The translations under genes and the position numbers were made by a program. Under the pieces are notes generated by a model that worked only from the letters and a program-made list of their open reading frames with translations, did no database searches and was not told the DNA's origin. A stretch of DNA of 64,000 nucleotides from Actinomadura rudentiformis (GTDB taxonomy: Bacteria > Actinomycetota > Actinomycetes > Streptosporangiales > Streptosporangiaceae). Location: assembly GCF_008923185.1 (NCBI RefSeq), contig NZ_WBMT01000021.1, forward strand, positions 124,001 through 188,000, written 5' to 3'. Positions 8,247-15,646 of this stretch are shown piece by piece. The stretch's first letter is position 1. Every line of letters starts with the position of its first letter.

Positions 8247-8783
8247 ATGCGCTTGATCGTTGTTGTGGCGGCAGCCGGGGCCGTGCTGGTCTCGTCGGCG
8301 GCGTGCTCCGGGGACGACGAGTCTCCCAAGGCGCCGGCCACGTACGAGTTGTCCCCCCGGCCGGTCCGGCCCGACGAGAAGGCGCTGAAGCTCGCCCCCA
8401 TCTCGGATGGGGACACCTCGTTCAGCGTGATCGGGCTGACCGTCATGCCGGAGATCACCGGGAGCCACGCCAACGTGAAGGCGAAGGGCCAGTTCGTCCG
8501 GGTCCGGCTCGTGATGGTCAACAACGGCCGCACCACGACGCTCGTGGACGTGAACAAGCAGCGGTTGCTCTCCTCCGACGGCGCGGCCCACAAGCCCGAC
8601 TACGACGCGATGATCGTCAAGCGGCAGCCGTTCACGTTCGACCTGGGCGCCGCCATGCGCGTGGAGTTCGATCTCTGGTACGACCTCCCGGCCGGAGCCA
8701 GGGCCACGGGCCTGCGCCTGTTCGGCGGCTCCACGCTGACCGACATGAAGGACGAGGAGGGCACCGACCTCCGCCTGCCCTGA
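8247..8783 (+). CDS. DUF4352-like lipoprotein
   Basis: 178-residue exported protein. Residues 1-19 form a short signal (MRLIVVVAAAGAVLVSSAAC) ending in a relaxed lipobox before Cys20, followed by an Asp/Ser/Pro linker. The remaining 130 residues look like the immunoglobulin-like DUF4352/telokin-like fold: FSVIGLTVMPEI, then FVRVRLVMVNNGRTTTL, LLSSDGAAHKPDYDAM and VEFDLWYDLPAGARATGLRLF. Function is unknown; such domains occur in surface lipoproteins. No clear ribosome site precedes either ATG 8247 or the upstream in-frame ATG at 8220, so nine more residues are possible. It is monocistronic and converges on livF. Confidence 0.75.
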   Translation: MRLIVVVAAAGAVLVSSAACSGDDESPKAPATYELSPRPVRPDEKALKLAPISDGDTSFSVIGLTVMPEITGSHANVKAKGQFVRVRLVMVNNGRTTTLVDVNKQRLLSSDGAAHKPDYDAMIVKRQPFTFDLGAAMRVEFDLWYDLPAGARATGLRLFGGSTLTDMKDEEGTDLRLP

Positions 8784-8820
8784 GGGACGTACGCCTGCCC
8801 TGAGGGACGTACGCCTGTCT
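8781..8820. repeat. 20-bp tandem duplication at a stop codon
   Basis: Two near-identical 20-bp units, TGAGGGACGTACGCCTGCCC at 8781-8800 and the same with one change at 8801-8820. The first three bases of unit 1 are the lipoprotein stop codon. Confidence 0.9.
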
Positions 8821-8841
8821 TGGGCACGTGCCTGGGAACGA

Positions 8842-8890
8842 CGGAAGCCGTGGCCCCGCGAGGGTCGCCCCGCAGGTGCCACGGCTTCCG
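8842..8890. terminator. Bidirectional terminator between lipoprotein gene and livF
   Basis: Perfect 13-bp arms (CGGAAGCCGTGGC at 8842-8854 and complement at 8878-8890) with a 23-base loop lie between two convergent genes. No T-run; position and symmetry support a two-way terminator. Confidence 0.6.
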
Positions 8891-8916
8891 GTCAGACGAC
8901 TGGTCCGATCAGGCGG

Positions 8917-9684
8917 CTAGTCCTGGCCGTTCCGTGGGGTGGTGTCGACGGCGGTGTCGTTCGCCGCCTCGTCCACGGCCAGGTCGCCACCGAGGTAGGC
9001 GGCCCGGACCTCCGGGTCGGTCAGCAGTTCCGCGGCGGGCGCGGACTTGACGACCTTGCCGGTCTCGATCACGTACGCGCGGTGCGCCAGCGAGAGCGCC
9101 TGCTGGGCGTTCTGCTCGACCACCAGGACCGTGGTGCCGCGCCGGTTGATCTCCTCGATGATCTTGAAGATCTGCTGGATCAGCATCGGTGCCAGACCCA
9201 TCGAGGGCTCGTCGAGCAGCAGCACCTTGGGCTTGGTCATCAGCGCGCGCCCGATGGCCAGCATCTGCTGCTCACCGCCGGACATGGTGCCGCCGGCCTG
9301 CTTCTTGCGCTCACCGAGCCGCGGGAACAGGTCGTACACCTCGGCCATGTCCTTGGTGAGGTCCCCCTTGCGGGCGTACGCGCCCATGTGGAGGTTCTCC
9401 TCGACCGTCATGCCGGGGAAGATGCCCCGGCCTTCCGGCGACTGGCCGATGCCCAGGAGCACCCGCTTGTGGCCCGGGACCTTGCTGATGTCCTTGCCGT
9501 CGAAGGTGATCCGGCCGGACGTCAGCGGGCGCAGCCCGCTGATCGTCTTCAGCGTGGTGCTCTTGCCCGCGCCGTTGGCGCCGATGAGGGTGACGATCTC
9601 ACCCTCGTCGACCTGCAGCGACACGCCCTTGAGCGCTTCGATCTTGCCGTAGTGGACGTGGATGTCCTCGATCTCAAGAAGCAT
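8917..9684 (-). CDS. livF: Branched-chain amino acid type ABC importer, ATPase LivF
   Basis: 255-residue cytoplasmic ATPase that powers import with LivG. Walker A is GANGAGKST near residue 35, the signature is MSGGEQQM, Walker B is VLLLDEPSMGLAP, and the H-loop lies in VVEQNAQQAL, as usual for LivF, in which the His is replaced by Asn-rich sequence after EQ. It starts with ATG at 9684 and overlaps the end of livG by 11 bases, so translation is coupled. It is the last gene of the five-gene importer operon. The last 25 residues (VDEAANDTAVDTT) are an acidic extension beyond the core fold. Substrate is set by the binding protein; leucine-type amino acids are typical but urea or amides are possible. 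Confidence 0.93.
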   Translation of the reverse strand: MLLEIEDIHVHYGKIEALKGVSLQVDEGEIVTLIGANGAGKSTTLKTISGLRPLTSGRITFDGKDISKVPGHKRVLLGIGQSPEGRGIFPGMTVEENLHMGAYARKGDLTKDMAEVYDLFPRLGERKKQAGGTMSGGEQQMLAIGRALMTKPKVLLLDEPSMGLAPMLIQQIFKIIEEINRRGTTVLVVEQNAQQALSLAHRAYVIETGKVVKSAPAAELLTDPEVRAAYLGGDLAVDEAANDTAVDTTPRNGQD

Positions 9685-10498
9685 CGGCGGGAGCCCCCAA
9701 ATACGCTTCGATCACCTTCGGGTTGCTCTGGACCTCCGAGGGCAGCCCCTCGGCGATCTTCTCGCCGAAGTCCAGGACCGCGAGCCGGTCGGCGATGTTC
9801 ATCACCAGGCCCATGTCGTGCTCGATGAGCAGCACGGTGCGGCCGGAGTCGCGGATCTTGCGGATGAGCCCCTGCAGCGCGACCTTCTCGGCGGGGTTCA
9901 TGCCCGCCGCGGGCTCGTCGAGCAGAAGCAGCTTCGGATCGGTCGCCAGTGCGCGGGCGATCTCCAGGCGCCGCTGGTCGCCGTACGGCAGGTTCTTGGC
10001 CGTCTCGTCCGAACGGTGACCGATGCCGACGAACTCCAGCAACTCCCTGGCCAGCTCGCGGCCTCGGCGTTCTTCCTTGTAGTGCCAAGGCAGACCGAGG
10101 ATCGCGCCGACCGCGCCGGTCTTGTGGTTGGCGTCGGCGCCGACCATCACGTTCTCCAGCGCCGACATGTTGTGGAACAGCCGGATGTTCTGGAACGTAC
10201 GGGCGACACCGCGCTTGGTGACCTTGAACCGCTTCATGCCGCTGATGCGCTGGCCGTCGAAGTGGATCGCGCCCTCGGTCGGCTTGTAGACGCCGGTGGT
10301 CACGTTGAACACCGTGGTCTTGCCGGCGCCGTTCGGGCCGATCAGCGCGAAGATCTCGCCCTTGTTGACGTTGAACGCGACCTTCTTGAGCGCCACGACG
10401 CCGCCGAACCGCATCACGACGTCGCGCAGTTCCAGCAGCGGGGTCGCCGTGCCGGGAGCCGGCGCGCCGGCCGCCTTGTCCATGCTCACGTCGCTCAC
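9674..10498 (-). CDS. livG: Branched-chain amino acid type ABC importer, ATPase LivG
   Basis: 274-residue ATPase subunit. After a 20-residue Ala/Pro-rich leader (APAPGTATPLLELRDVV) the ATPase core shows Walker A GPNGAGKTT, signature LPYGDQRRLEIARAL, Walker B LLLLDEPAAGMNP and switch His in LIEHDMGLVM. The atypical LPYGDQ signature is normal for LivG. The GTG start at 10498 shares a GTGA overlap with the livM stop. The extended first segment typical of LivG (FGGVVALKKVAF) is present. Confidence 0.94.
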   Translation of the reverse strand: MSDVSMDKAAGAPAPGTATPLLELRDVVMRFGGVVALKKVAFNVNKGEIFALIGPNGAGKTTVFNVTTGVYKPTEGAIHFDGQRISGMKRFKVTKRGVARTFQNIRLFHNMSALENVMVGADANHKTGAVGAILGLPWHYKEERRGRELARELLEFVGIGHRSDETAKNLPYGDQRRLEIARALATDPKLLLLDEPAAGMNPAEKVALQGLIRKIRDSGRTVLLIEHDMGLVMNIADRLAVLDFGEKIAEGLPSEVQSNPKVIEAYLGAPADAS

Positions 10499-11610
10499 TT
10501 GCCGCCCACCTCCGGAGCCGCCGTCGTCGGGGTGGCCACCTCGGCGCCCATGGAGCCCATGCCGCCGGTGCCCTCCTGCATCTCGGCCTTGCGCTGCCGG
10601 GACGGCAGCAGGCCCTCGGGCCGGACGATCATCATGATCACCAGCACGGCACCGAACAACATGTAACGGTAGTCGTCCAGGAACCGGAACCGCTCCGGCA
10701 GCCAGGCGATGATGAACGCGCCCAGGATCACACCCGGGATGTTGCCCGAACCACCGAAGACCACACAGACCAGGATGGTCGCCGACAGGATGAACGGGAA
10801 GTTCTCAGGCTGGATGTAGCCCTGCACGCCGCCCATCTGGCCCGTTCCGGCGAGACCGCCGACCATGGCGCCGACGAAGAACGCGAGCAGCTTGAACTTG
10901 AACGTGGGCACGCCCATCAGCTCGGCGGCGTCCTCATCCTCGCGGATCGCGGCCCAGGCCCGGCCGACCCGGCTCTTGTTCAACCGCACCGAGATGACGA
11001 TCACTAGCACGATCATCGCCACGATGAGGTAGTAGAACGCGCTCGCGTCCAGCACGTCGTTGAAGTCCAGGCCGAACATCGACGGTGGCCGGGGCAGGTC
11101 GGAGATGCCGCGCGAGTCGCCGATGTAGGTGGTGTTCCGCGCGACGATCCGGATGATCTCACCGAAGCCCAGCGTCACGATCGCGAGATAGTCGCCGCGC
11201 AGCCGCAGCGTCGGCGCGCCGAGGACGATGCCGGAGATGGCGGCGATGGCGAGCGCCGCCACGACCGTGCCCCAGAACGGCCAGCCCTCCCGGCCGAGCA
11301 CGCCGACGCTGTACGCGCCGATGGCGAAGAACGCGACGAATCCGAGGTCGAGCAGGCCGGCCTGGCCGACCACGATGTTGAGGCCGAGCGCCAGCAGGAT
11401 GTAGATCCCGATCGGGTCCCACAGGGTGGTGATCCAGTCGGTCTGCGGCGACATGATCGACGCGACGCCCTCGGTCGGCAGGACGAAGACCACGAAGAGG
11501 AGCAGCAGCAGGTATACGAGCCAGCGCGTCCACATGGGCGCGCCCGCCCACCAATCGCGGATCCGGTCCGACACACCGCTCCTTGCACTGAGTGTCTGCT
11601 TGAGGTTCAT
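10495..11610 (-). CDS. livM: Branched-chain amino acid type ABC importer, permease LivM
   Basis: 371-residue inner-membrane permease with about eight to nine hydrophobic helices, the first at residues 33-50 (LVYLLLLLFVVFVLP). The LivM hallmark GLNIVVGQAGLLDLGFVAFFAIGA (split over two helices) and the coupling-helix region AIREDEDAAELMGV are clear. The C-terminal 35 residues are a hydrophilic tail rich in Gly, Thr and Pro, longer than in E. coli. The ATG start overlaps the livH stop as ATGA. It pairs with LivH to form the channel. Confidence 0.94.
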   Translation of the reverse strand: MNLKQTLSARSGVSDRIRDWWAGAPMWTRWLVYLLLLLFVVFVLPTEGVASIMSPQTDWITTLWDPIGIYILLALGLNIVVGQAGLLDLGFVAFFAIGAYSVGVLGREGWPFWGTVVAALAIAAISGIVLGAPTLRLRGDYLAIVTLGFGEIIRIVARNTTYIGDSRGISDLPRPPSMFGLDFNDVLDASAFYYLIVAMIVLVIVISVRLNKSRVGRAWAAIREDEDAAELMGVPTFKFKLLAFFVGAMVGGLAGTGQMGGVQGYIQPENFPFILSATILVCVVFGGSGNIPGVILGAFIIAWLPERFRFLDDYRYMLFGAVLVIMMIVRPEGLLPSRQRKAEMQEGTGGMGSMGAEVATPTTAAPEVGGK

Positions 11611-12575
11611 GCGCGCGCCTGCTGGAGAGATTCACCGAGGATACCGGTGGGACGGAACATGAGGATGACCACGAGAACGGTGAAGGCGATGACGTCCTTC
11701 CACTCGGAGCCGAAGAAGATCGCACCCCAGTTCTCGATCAGTCCCAGTGCGAAACCGCCGAGCAGCGCACCGCGCAGGTTGCCGATTCCGCCGAGCACGG
11801 CGGCGGTGAACGCCTTGACGCCGAGCACGAACCCGACGTTGTAGACCGTCAGCTCGAACTCCACGACGTAGAGGACGGCGGCGACACCGGCCATGGCGCC
11901 ACCCAGCAGGAAGGTGGTGCGCACGATGGTGTCGATGTTGACGCCCATCAGGACGGCCGTCTCGGGGTCCTGGGCCGTCGCGCGGATACCGCGGCCGACC
12001 TTGGTCCGGTTCACGAACTGGTCCAGCAGGACCATCATGACCACCGCGGCGATGATGACGATCACGTGGTCCAGGCGGACGGTGGCACCGAAGATCTCGA
12101 AGAGCTTGTCGCGTTCGACGATCCGGGGCACGCCGACCTGGTTGCGGCCCTCGGGCCGGTCGAACAGGTTGGGGATCACCTGCAGGGCGAACAGCTCCTG
12201 CAGGAAGAAGGAGGCGCCGATCGCCGAGATCAGCGCGGCCAGCCGCGAGGCGCCCTTCTTTCGAAGCGGGCGGTAGGCGACGACCTCCAGAAGGACCGCC
12301 GCACCGCCGGAGGCCGCCATCGCGACCGCCATGATCAGCAGCAGCATGCCGATCATCGCGAAGCCGGTGTACGGGGAGGTCACAGTGAAGATCTCCGTCA
12401 CCGTGAACAGTGCCGCGACCGTGCCGATCATGAAGATCTCGGAGTGCGCGAAGTTAATGAGGCGCAGGACGCCGTAGACCATCGTGTAGCCGAGCGCGAT
12501 CAGCGCGTAGATGGCTCCGACGGTCAGGCCACCCACTGTGGACGGCCAGAACTGGTTGATGAAGTCGTTGAGCAA
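11607..12575 (-). CDS. livH: Branched-chain amino acid type ABC importer, permease LivH
   Basis: 322-residue permease with about eight helices; the start of the LivH family is recognisable as GLTVGAIYALIALGYTMVYG, followed by LINFAHSEIFMIG, and the coupling helix RATAQDPETAVLMGV. I place the start at TTG 12573-12575 (LLNDFINQF) because the reading frame further upstream runs through a strong hairpin; a GAAGG lies ten bases before the TTG. The insert with RPEGRNQVGVPRIVERDKLF is a loop typical of actinobacterial LivH. It sits 110 bases after livJ, the largest gap in the operon. Confidence 0.9.
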   Translation of the reverse strand: MLNDFINQFWPSTVGGLTVGAIYALIALGYTMVYGVLRLINFAHSEIFMIGTVAALFTVTEIFTVTSPYTGFAMIGMLLLIMAVAMAASGGAAVLLEVVAYRPLRKKGASRLAALISAIGASFFLQELFALQVIPNLFDRPEGRNQVGVPRIVERDKLFEIFGATVRLDHVIVIIAAVVMMVLLDQFVNRTKVGRGIRATAQDPETAVLMGVNIDTIVRTTFLLGGAMAGVAAVLYVVEFELTVYNVGFVLGVKAFTAAVLGGIGNLRGALLGGFALGLIENWGAIFFGSEWKDVIAFTVLVVILMFRPTGILGESLQQARA

Positions 12576-12624
12576 TGGGGTTTCGCCTTCAAGACGGGGA
12601 CGGCGGTCAGCCGTCCGACTGACA

Positions 12625-12654
12625 GAGGCGGGAGCGCGGTAGCGCTCCCGCCTC
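12625..12654 (-). terminator. Strong hairpin between livJ and livH
   Basis: A perfect 13-bp stem (GAGGCGGGAGCGC and complement) with a 4-base GGTA loop, placed after livJ and before livH within one operon. No T-run follows. It would suit partial termination or protection of the livJ mRNA end, giving more binding protein than permease. Confidence 0.55.
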
Positions 12655-12686
12655 GGCGCCGTCACATGCGTGGCAACTGGGCCCTA

Positions 12687-13859
12687 TCAGCCCTTCGGCT
12701 TGGCCTCATCGGACTTGCCGAGCCACTTGATGGCTCCGTCCTGAACCTGGTACAGGTGAATCGTGGTCTCGGCCAGCTCGCCTTCCGGGCCCCACTTGAC
12801 CTGCTTGGAGACACCCTTGGTGTCGTAGGTCTTCAGGAAGTCGTTGATCTTCTCGCCGGTCTCGTTGCCGCCCTTGATCGCTGCGATGAAGGCCGTCGCG
12901 GCGTCGTAGCCCTCGGTCGAGTAGATCGCCGGGTTGGCGTTGACCTTCGCCTTGTAGTCACTGACGAACTTCACCAGCGTCGGGTCGGTCTGCTCACCGA
13001 ACGGGATGAAGCAGGGGCAGCCGAGCAGGGCGTTCTCAGCCTGCTTGGCACCGGCCGCCTCGACCAGCTTGGCGTCCAGCGAGCCGTCGCCGGAGGCGAA
13101 CAGGGCGGTCACGCCGCCGTCGCGCAGCTGCTTGAGGAGCTTGCCGCCCTCGGAGTAGTAGCCGCCGTAGAAGATGACGTCCGGCTTGGCCGCCACGACC
13201 TTGGTGACGGTCGAGGAGAAGTCCGACGCCGTCTCATCGATCTGGTCACGCTGGGTGTCGATGCCCTTGGCCTTGAACGCCTGGAAGGCGAAGTCACCGA
13301 TACCGATGCTGTAGGCCTTCTTGCCGTTGATGACGTAGGCCTTCTTCGGCGACTTGGCCTTGATCAGCGCCTCGGCGATGCCGGTGCCCTGGGCCTGGTC
13401 GGTGGCGACCAGGCGGTGCCAGAACTTGTGGCCGGCCTTGGACAGGTCCGGGTTGGTCGCCGACGGCGTGATGCTCGGGACCTTGCCCTTGTCCAGGATG
13501 CCGTTGGCGGCCTTGGACTCGCCGGAGAACGCCGGGCCGATCATCGCGACGATCTTGTCGTCCTTGATCGCCTTGGGAGCCAGCGCCGCGGCCTGGTTCT
13601 CCTTGCCCTGCGTGTCATAGCGGATCAGCTTGACTTTTTTCTTCGGGTTCGTCGCGTTGTACTGGTCGATCGCCAGCTGCGCACCGTTGAACGGCGGGAT
13701 GACGATCGCCGAGTCCGGACCCGTAAGGTCACCCATGAAACCGATGTTCAGGGTGTCGCCGCCGCTGCCGCCATCGTCGCCGCCGCAGGCGCCCGCACCG
13801 AGCGCCAGCACCGCGCTCATCGCCACCGCTCCGGTGACTCTCATCATGTTGCGCCGCAA
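12687..13859 (-). CDS. livJ: Branched-chain amino acid type ABC importer, substrate-binding lipoprotein LivJ
   Basis: 390-residue extracytoplasmic binding protein of the periplasmic-binding type 1 fold. The signal (VTGAVAMSAVLALGAGAC) ends in a lipobox-like AGAC and a Gly/Asp-rich linker. The first strand, LNIGFMGDLTGPDS, and the pair FSGESKAANGIL / SITPSATNPDL are typical of LivJ/LivK proteins. A CPC motif (LLGCPCFIPFG) could form a disulfide. The start is uncertain: TTG 13859 has GAAAGG nine bases upstream; TTG 13868 and ATG 13847 are alternatives. It is the first gene of the operon and is followed by a hairpin that would raise its relative level. Confidence 0.92.
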   Translation of the reverse strand: MRRNMMRVTGAVAMSAVLALGAGACGGDDGGSGGDTLNIGFMGDLTGPDSAIVIPPFNGAQLAIDQYNATNPKKKVKLIRYDTQGKENQAAALAPKAIKDDKIVAMIGPAFSGESKAANGILDKGKVPSITPSATNPDLSKAGHKFWHRLVATDQAQGTGIAEALIKAKSPKKAYVINGKKAYSIGIGDFAFQAFKAKGIDTQRDQIDETASDFSSTVTKVVAAKPDVIFYGGYYSEGGKLLKQLRDGGVTALFASGDGSLDAKLVEAAGAKQAENALLGCPCFIPFGEQTDPTLVKFVSDYKAKVNANPAIYSTEGYDAATAFIAAIKGGNETGEKINDFLKTYDTKGVSKQVKWGPEGELAETTIHLYQVQDGAIKWLGKSDEAKPKG

Positions 13860-14176
13860 GGTGCCCAACCTTTCATCCGGATCCTCATGGATCGGGGTAC
13901 GAGTGTTGACCCCCGCGACTTCGCCCTCAACGGGTGAAAGCGGTCAGTCGGGGACCTGTCCGTAGTACACCGAGGTGACATCACAGTTCAGCACCCAAGG
14001 GCAGAAGGGTTACCCCTTCGTTACGCCTCCGTGCCCATGTGACACCGGCCCGTACATGGGGTGATTACAGAAAGTTACCACCCGACACAGACGTCCCATG
14101 AATGCACGGCGAAGACTCGCTGACTTTTTGCGGTGGCTCGCCACCCGCCCGTTCTACTTTTGACCTAACGGGGTGG
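13860..14176. other. 317-base gap holding the liv promoter region
   Basis: No gene is visible on either strand. The segment lies upstream of livJ and downstream of pdtaR, and it is less GC-rich than the genes. It contains the GlnR-like direct repeat listed separately and a second, weaker GTAAC pair on the minus strand (14064-14078, spacing 5). I cannot place the -10 and -35 elements with confidence. Confidence 0.6.
14009..14024 (-). promoter_or_regulatory. GlnR-like direct repeat upstream of livJ
   Basis: On the minus strand the sequence reads GTAAC-N6-GTAAC, about 150 bases before the livJ start. The actinobacterial nitrogen regulator GlnR binds GTnAC-n6-GnAAC type repeats. The match in the first half is exact and in the second half good. 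GlnR itself is not in the window, so the assignment is inference. Confidence 0.4.
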
Positions 14177-14785
14177 TCAGGGAGCCGGAGGGTCCTCTGA
14201 GGGCTTGCCCAGGGCGCCGGCCAGGACGGCGTCGGCCACGGCGCGCATGGTGAGGCGGCGGTCCATGGAGGTCTTCTGGATCCAGCGGAACGCCTCGGGC
14301 TCGGTCCAGCCGTTGGCCTCCTGCAGCAGCCCCTTGGCGCGGTCCACGACCTTGCGGGTCTCCAGGCGGTCCTGAAGGCCCGCGACCTCGGCCTCCAGAG
14401 CGCGCAACTCGGTGTAACGGCTGACGGCCATCTCGATGGCCGGCGCCAGGTCGGTCTTGGTGAACGGCTTGACCAGGTAGGCCATGGCGCCCGCCTCGGT
14501 GGCCCGCTGCACCAGCTCGCGCTGGGAGAACGCGGTGAGGATGACCACCGGCGCGATCCGGTCGGCGGAGATCCGCTCGGCCGCCGAGATGCCGTCCAGG
14601 ATGGGCATCTTGACGTCGAGGATCACCAGGTCCGGCTTCAGCTCGGCGGCGAGCCGCACGGCGGTCTCGCCATCGCCCGCTTCGCCGACGACCTCGTAGC
14701 CGTCCTCCTGCAACATCTCCTTGAGGTCCAGGCGGATCAGTGCCTCGTCCTCAGCGATCACCACACGTCGCGCGCTCTCCGTCAC
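14177..14785 (-). CDS. pdtaR: ANTAR-domain response regulator PdtaR
   Basis: 202-residue two-component regulator that acts on RNA rather than DNA: an N-terminal receiver (residues 5-125) with the acidic pair in VVIAEDEALIRLDL, phospho-acceptor Asp in LVILDVKMPILDG, Thr in VVILTAFSQ and Lys in YLVKPF, followed by a coiled coil (LEAEVAGLQDRLETRKVVDRA) and an ANTAR helix bundle (AKGLLQEANGWTEPEAFRW). PdtaR pairs with the histidine kinase PdtaS, which is not in the window. The start GTG 14785 matches the family N-terminus; GTG at 14791 would add two residues. It is orphan in layout, between the liv operon and a tRNA gene. Confidence 0.93.
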   Translation of the reverse strand: MTESARRVVIAEDEALIRLDLKEMLQEDGYEVVGEAGDGETAVRLAAELKPDLVILDVKMPILDGISAAERISADRIAPVVILTAFSQRELVQRATEAGAMAYLVKPFTKTDLAPAIEMAVSRYTELRALEAEVAGLQDRLETRKVVDRAKGLLQEANGWTEPEAFRWIQKTSMDRRLTMRAVADAVLAGALGKPSEDPPAP

Positions 14786-14877
14786 GCGCACGAGACTACC
14801 GGGACGCGCTAGTCTGGTCTGCGGCAGGTAGGGCGATCCTCTACGGGTTTTTAACCTCCGAGGAATGTCCGGTATGC

Positions 14878-14950
14878 GCCCCGATATCCCAATGGCAGAG
14901 GAAGCGGTCTCAAACACCGTTTAGTGTGGGTTCGAATCCCACTCGGGGCA
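14878..14950 (+). tRNA. tRNA with CAA anticodon (leucine by codon), class I fold
   Basis: 73 nucleotides fold as a full cloverleaf: 7-bp acceptor stem GCCCCGA/TCGGGGC, a weak 3-bp D-stem with GG in the loop, anticodon stem GCGGT/ACCGT with loop CTCAAAC, T-arm GTGGG-TTCGAAT-CCCAC and discriminator A. The anticodon is CAA, which reads UUG. No CCA is encoded. The variable loop is only five bases (TTAGT), whereas normal bacterial tRNA-Leu has a long variable arm, so this is a class I body with a leucine anticodon. The 3' 30 bases overlap the end of an ABC ATPase gene on the other strand. Confidence 0.85.
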
Positions 14951-15646
14951 CCCGTCACGGCTTTCACCCTCCTTAAGTGCACCGTCCTGAAGTGCACCCT
15001 CCTTGAGCACACTCTCCTTGAGGGCACCGTCCTGGAGTGTGAGGACGCGGTCGCACTGGCCCGCCACCTCGGGGTCGTGCGTCGCGACGACCAGTGCCGC
15101 GCCGCGTTCCGCCTCGGCCAGGAGCCGCTTGAGCACCAGGTCACGATGGGCGGCGTCCTGCTCGGCCGTGGGCTCGTCCGCCAGCAGGAGCGCGGGGCGG
15201 CGGGCGATGGCCAGCGCGACGGCCGTGCGCTGTTGCTGGCCTCCGGAGAGCTCTTCGATCAGATGGTCGGAATACGGCGTCAGGCCAAGGGTCTCCAATG
15301 CCTCCGCCGCGATCTCGCGTGCTTTCACCGGGGTACGGCCTGCGGCGCGGAGCGCGATTTCCACGTTTTCCGCAGCGGTGAGCAGGGACACCAATCCGTA
15401 ACCCTGGAAAACGTAGGCGATCCCCTGGCGTGCCGATTCGTCCACAGGGGCACCCCGAAATCTCACCTCTCCCTGCGTAGGCACGCTGACCCCGGCCAAA
15501 AGGGTCAACAGTGTGGACTTGCCCGAGCCAGACGGGCCGATCACGGCGATCCGTTCGCCGGCGGCTGCCGTCAGGCCGACGTCCCGCAGGATGGCGCGGC
15601 CGTCGATCGTGTGGGACAGGCCCTCGGCGTGCAACAGCTCGGTCAC
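14921..15646 (-). CDS. ABC exporter ATPase (MacB/LolD type), first of two
   Basis: 241-residue ATPase. Walker A GPSGSGKST near residue 36, Q-loop in YVFQGYGLV, signature LSGGQQQRTAVALA, Walker B LLLADEPTAEQD and H-loop VVATHDPEVA place it with LolD/MacB-like ATPases that serve FtsX-type permeases. The GTG start overlaps the stop of the second ATPase gene by four bases. The C-terminus is odd: after QCDRVLTLQDG the frame runs through five 15-bp repeats giving L-[QK]-[DE]-[GS]-[AV] pentapeptides and ends inside the tRNA gene, so the last nine residues (CPEWDSNPH) are antisense tRNA sequence. The tail is unlikely to matter for ATPase function. Confidence 0.88.
   Translation of the reverse strand: MTELLHAEGLSHTIDGRAILRDVGLTAAAGERIAVIGPSGSGKSTLLTLLAGVSVPTQGEVRFRGAPVDESARQGIAYVFQGYGLVSLLTAAENVEIALRAAGRTPVKAREIAAEALETLGLTPYSDHLIEELSGGQQQRTAVALAIARRPALLLADEPTAEQDAAHRDLVLKRLLAEAERGAALVVATHDPEVAGQCDRVLTLQDGALKESVLKEGALQDGALKEGESRDGCPEWDSNPH
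14965..15039. repeat. Five tandem 15-bp repeats in the 3' end of an ATPase gene
   Basis: Five contiguous units (14965, 14980, 14995, 15010, 15025) with consensus CACCSTCCTTRAGTG, differing at one to four positions. They keep the reading frame of the minus-strand ATPase and encode degenerate pentapeptides. Confidence 0.88.

Noticed and set aside
12576-12665. An N-terminal extension of LivH to a GTG at 12665.
   Set aside because: The extension would run through the strong hairpin and lacks similarity to LivH N-termini.
14965-15039. CRISPR-like or regulatory repeat array.
   Set aside because: Units are contiguous, 15 bp, without spacers, and stay in frame with the ATPase gene.
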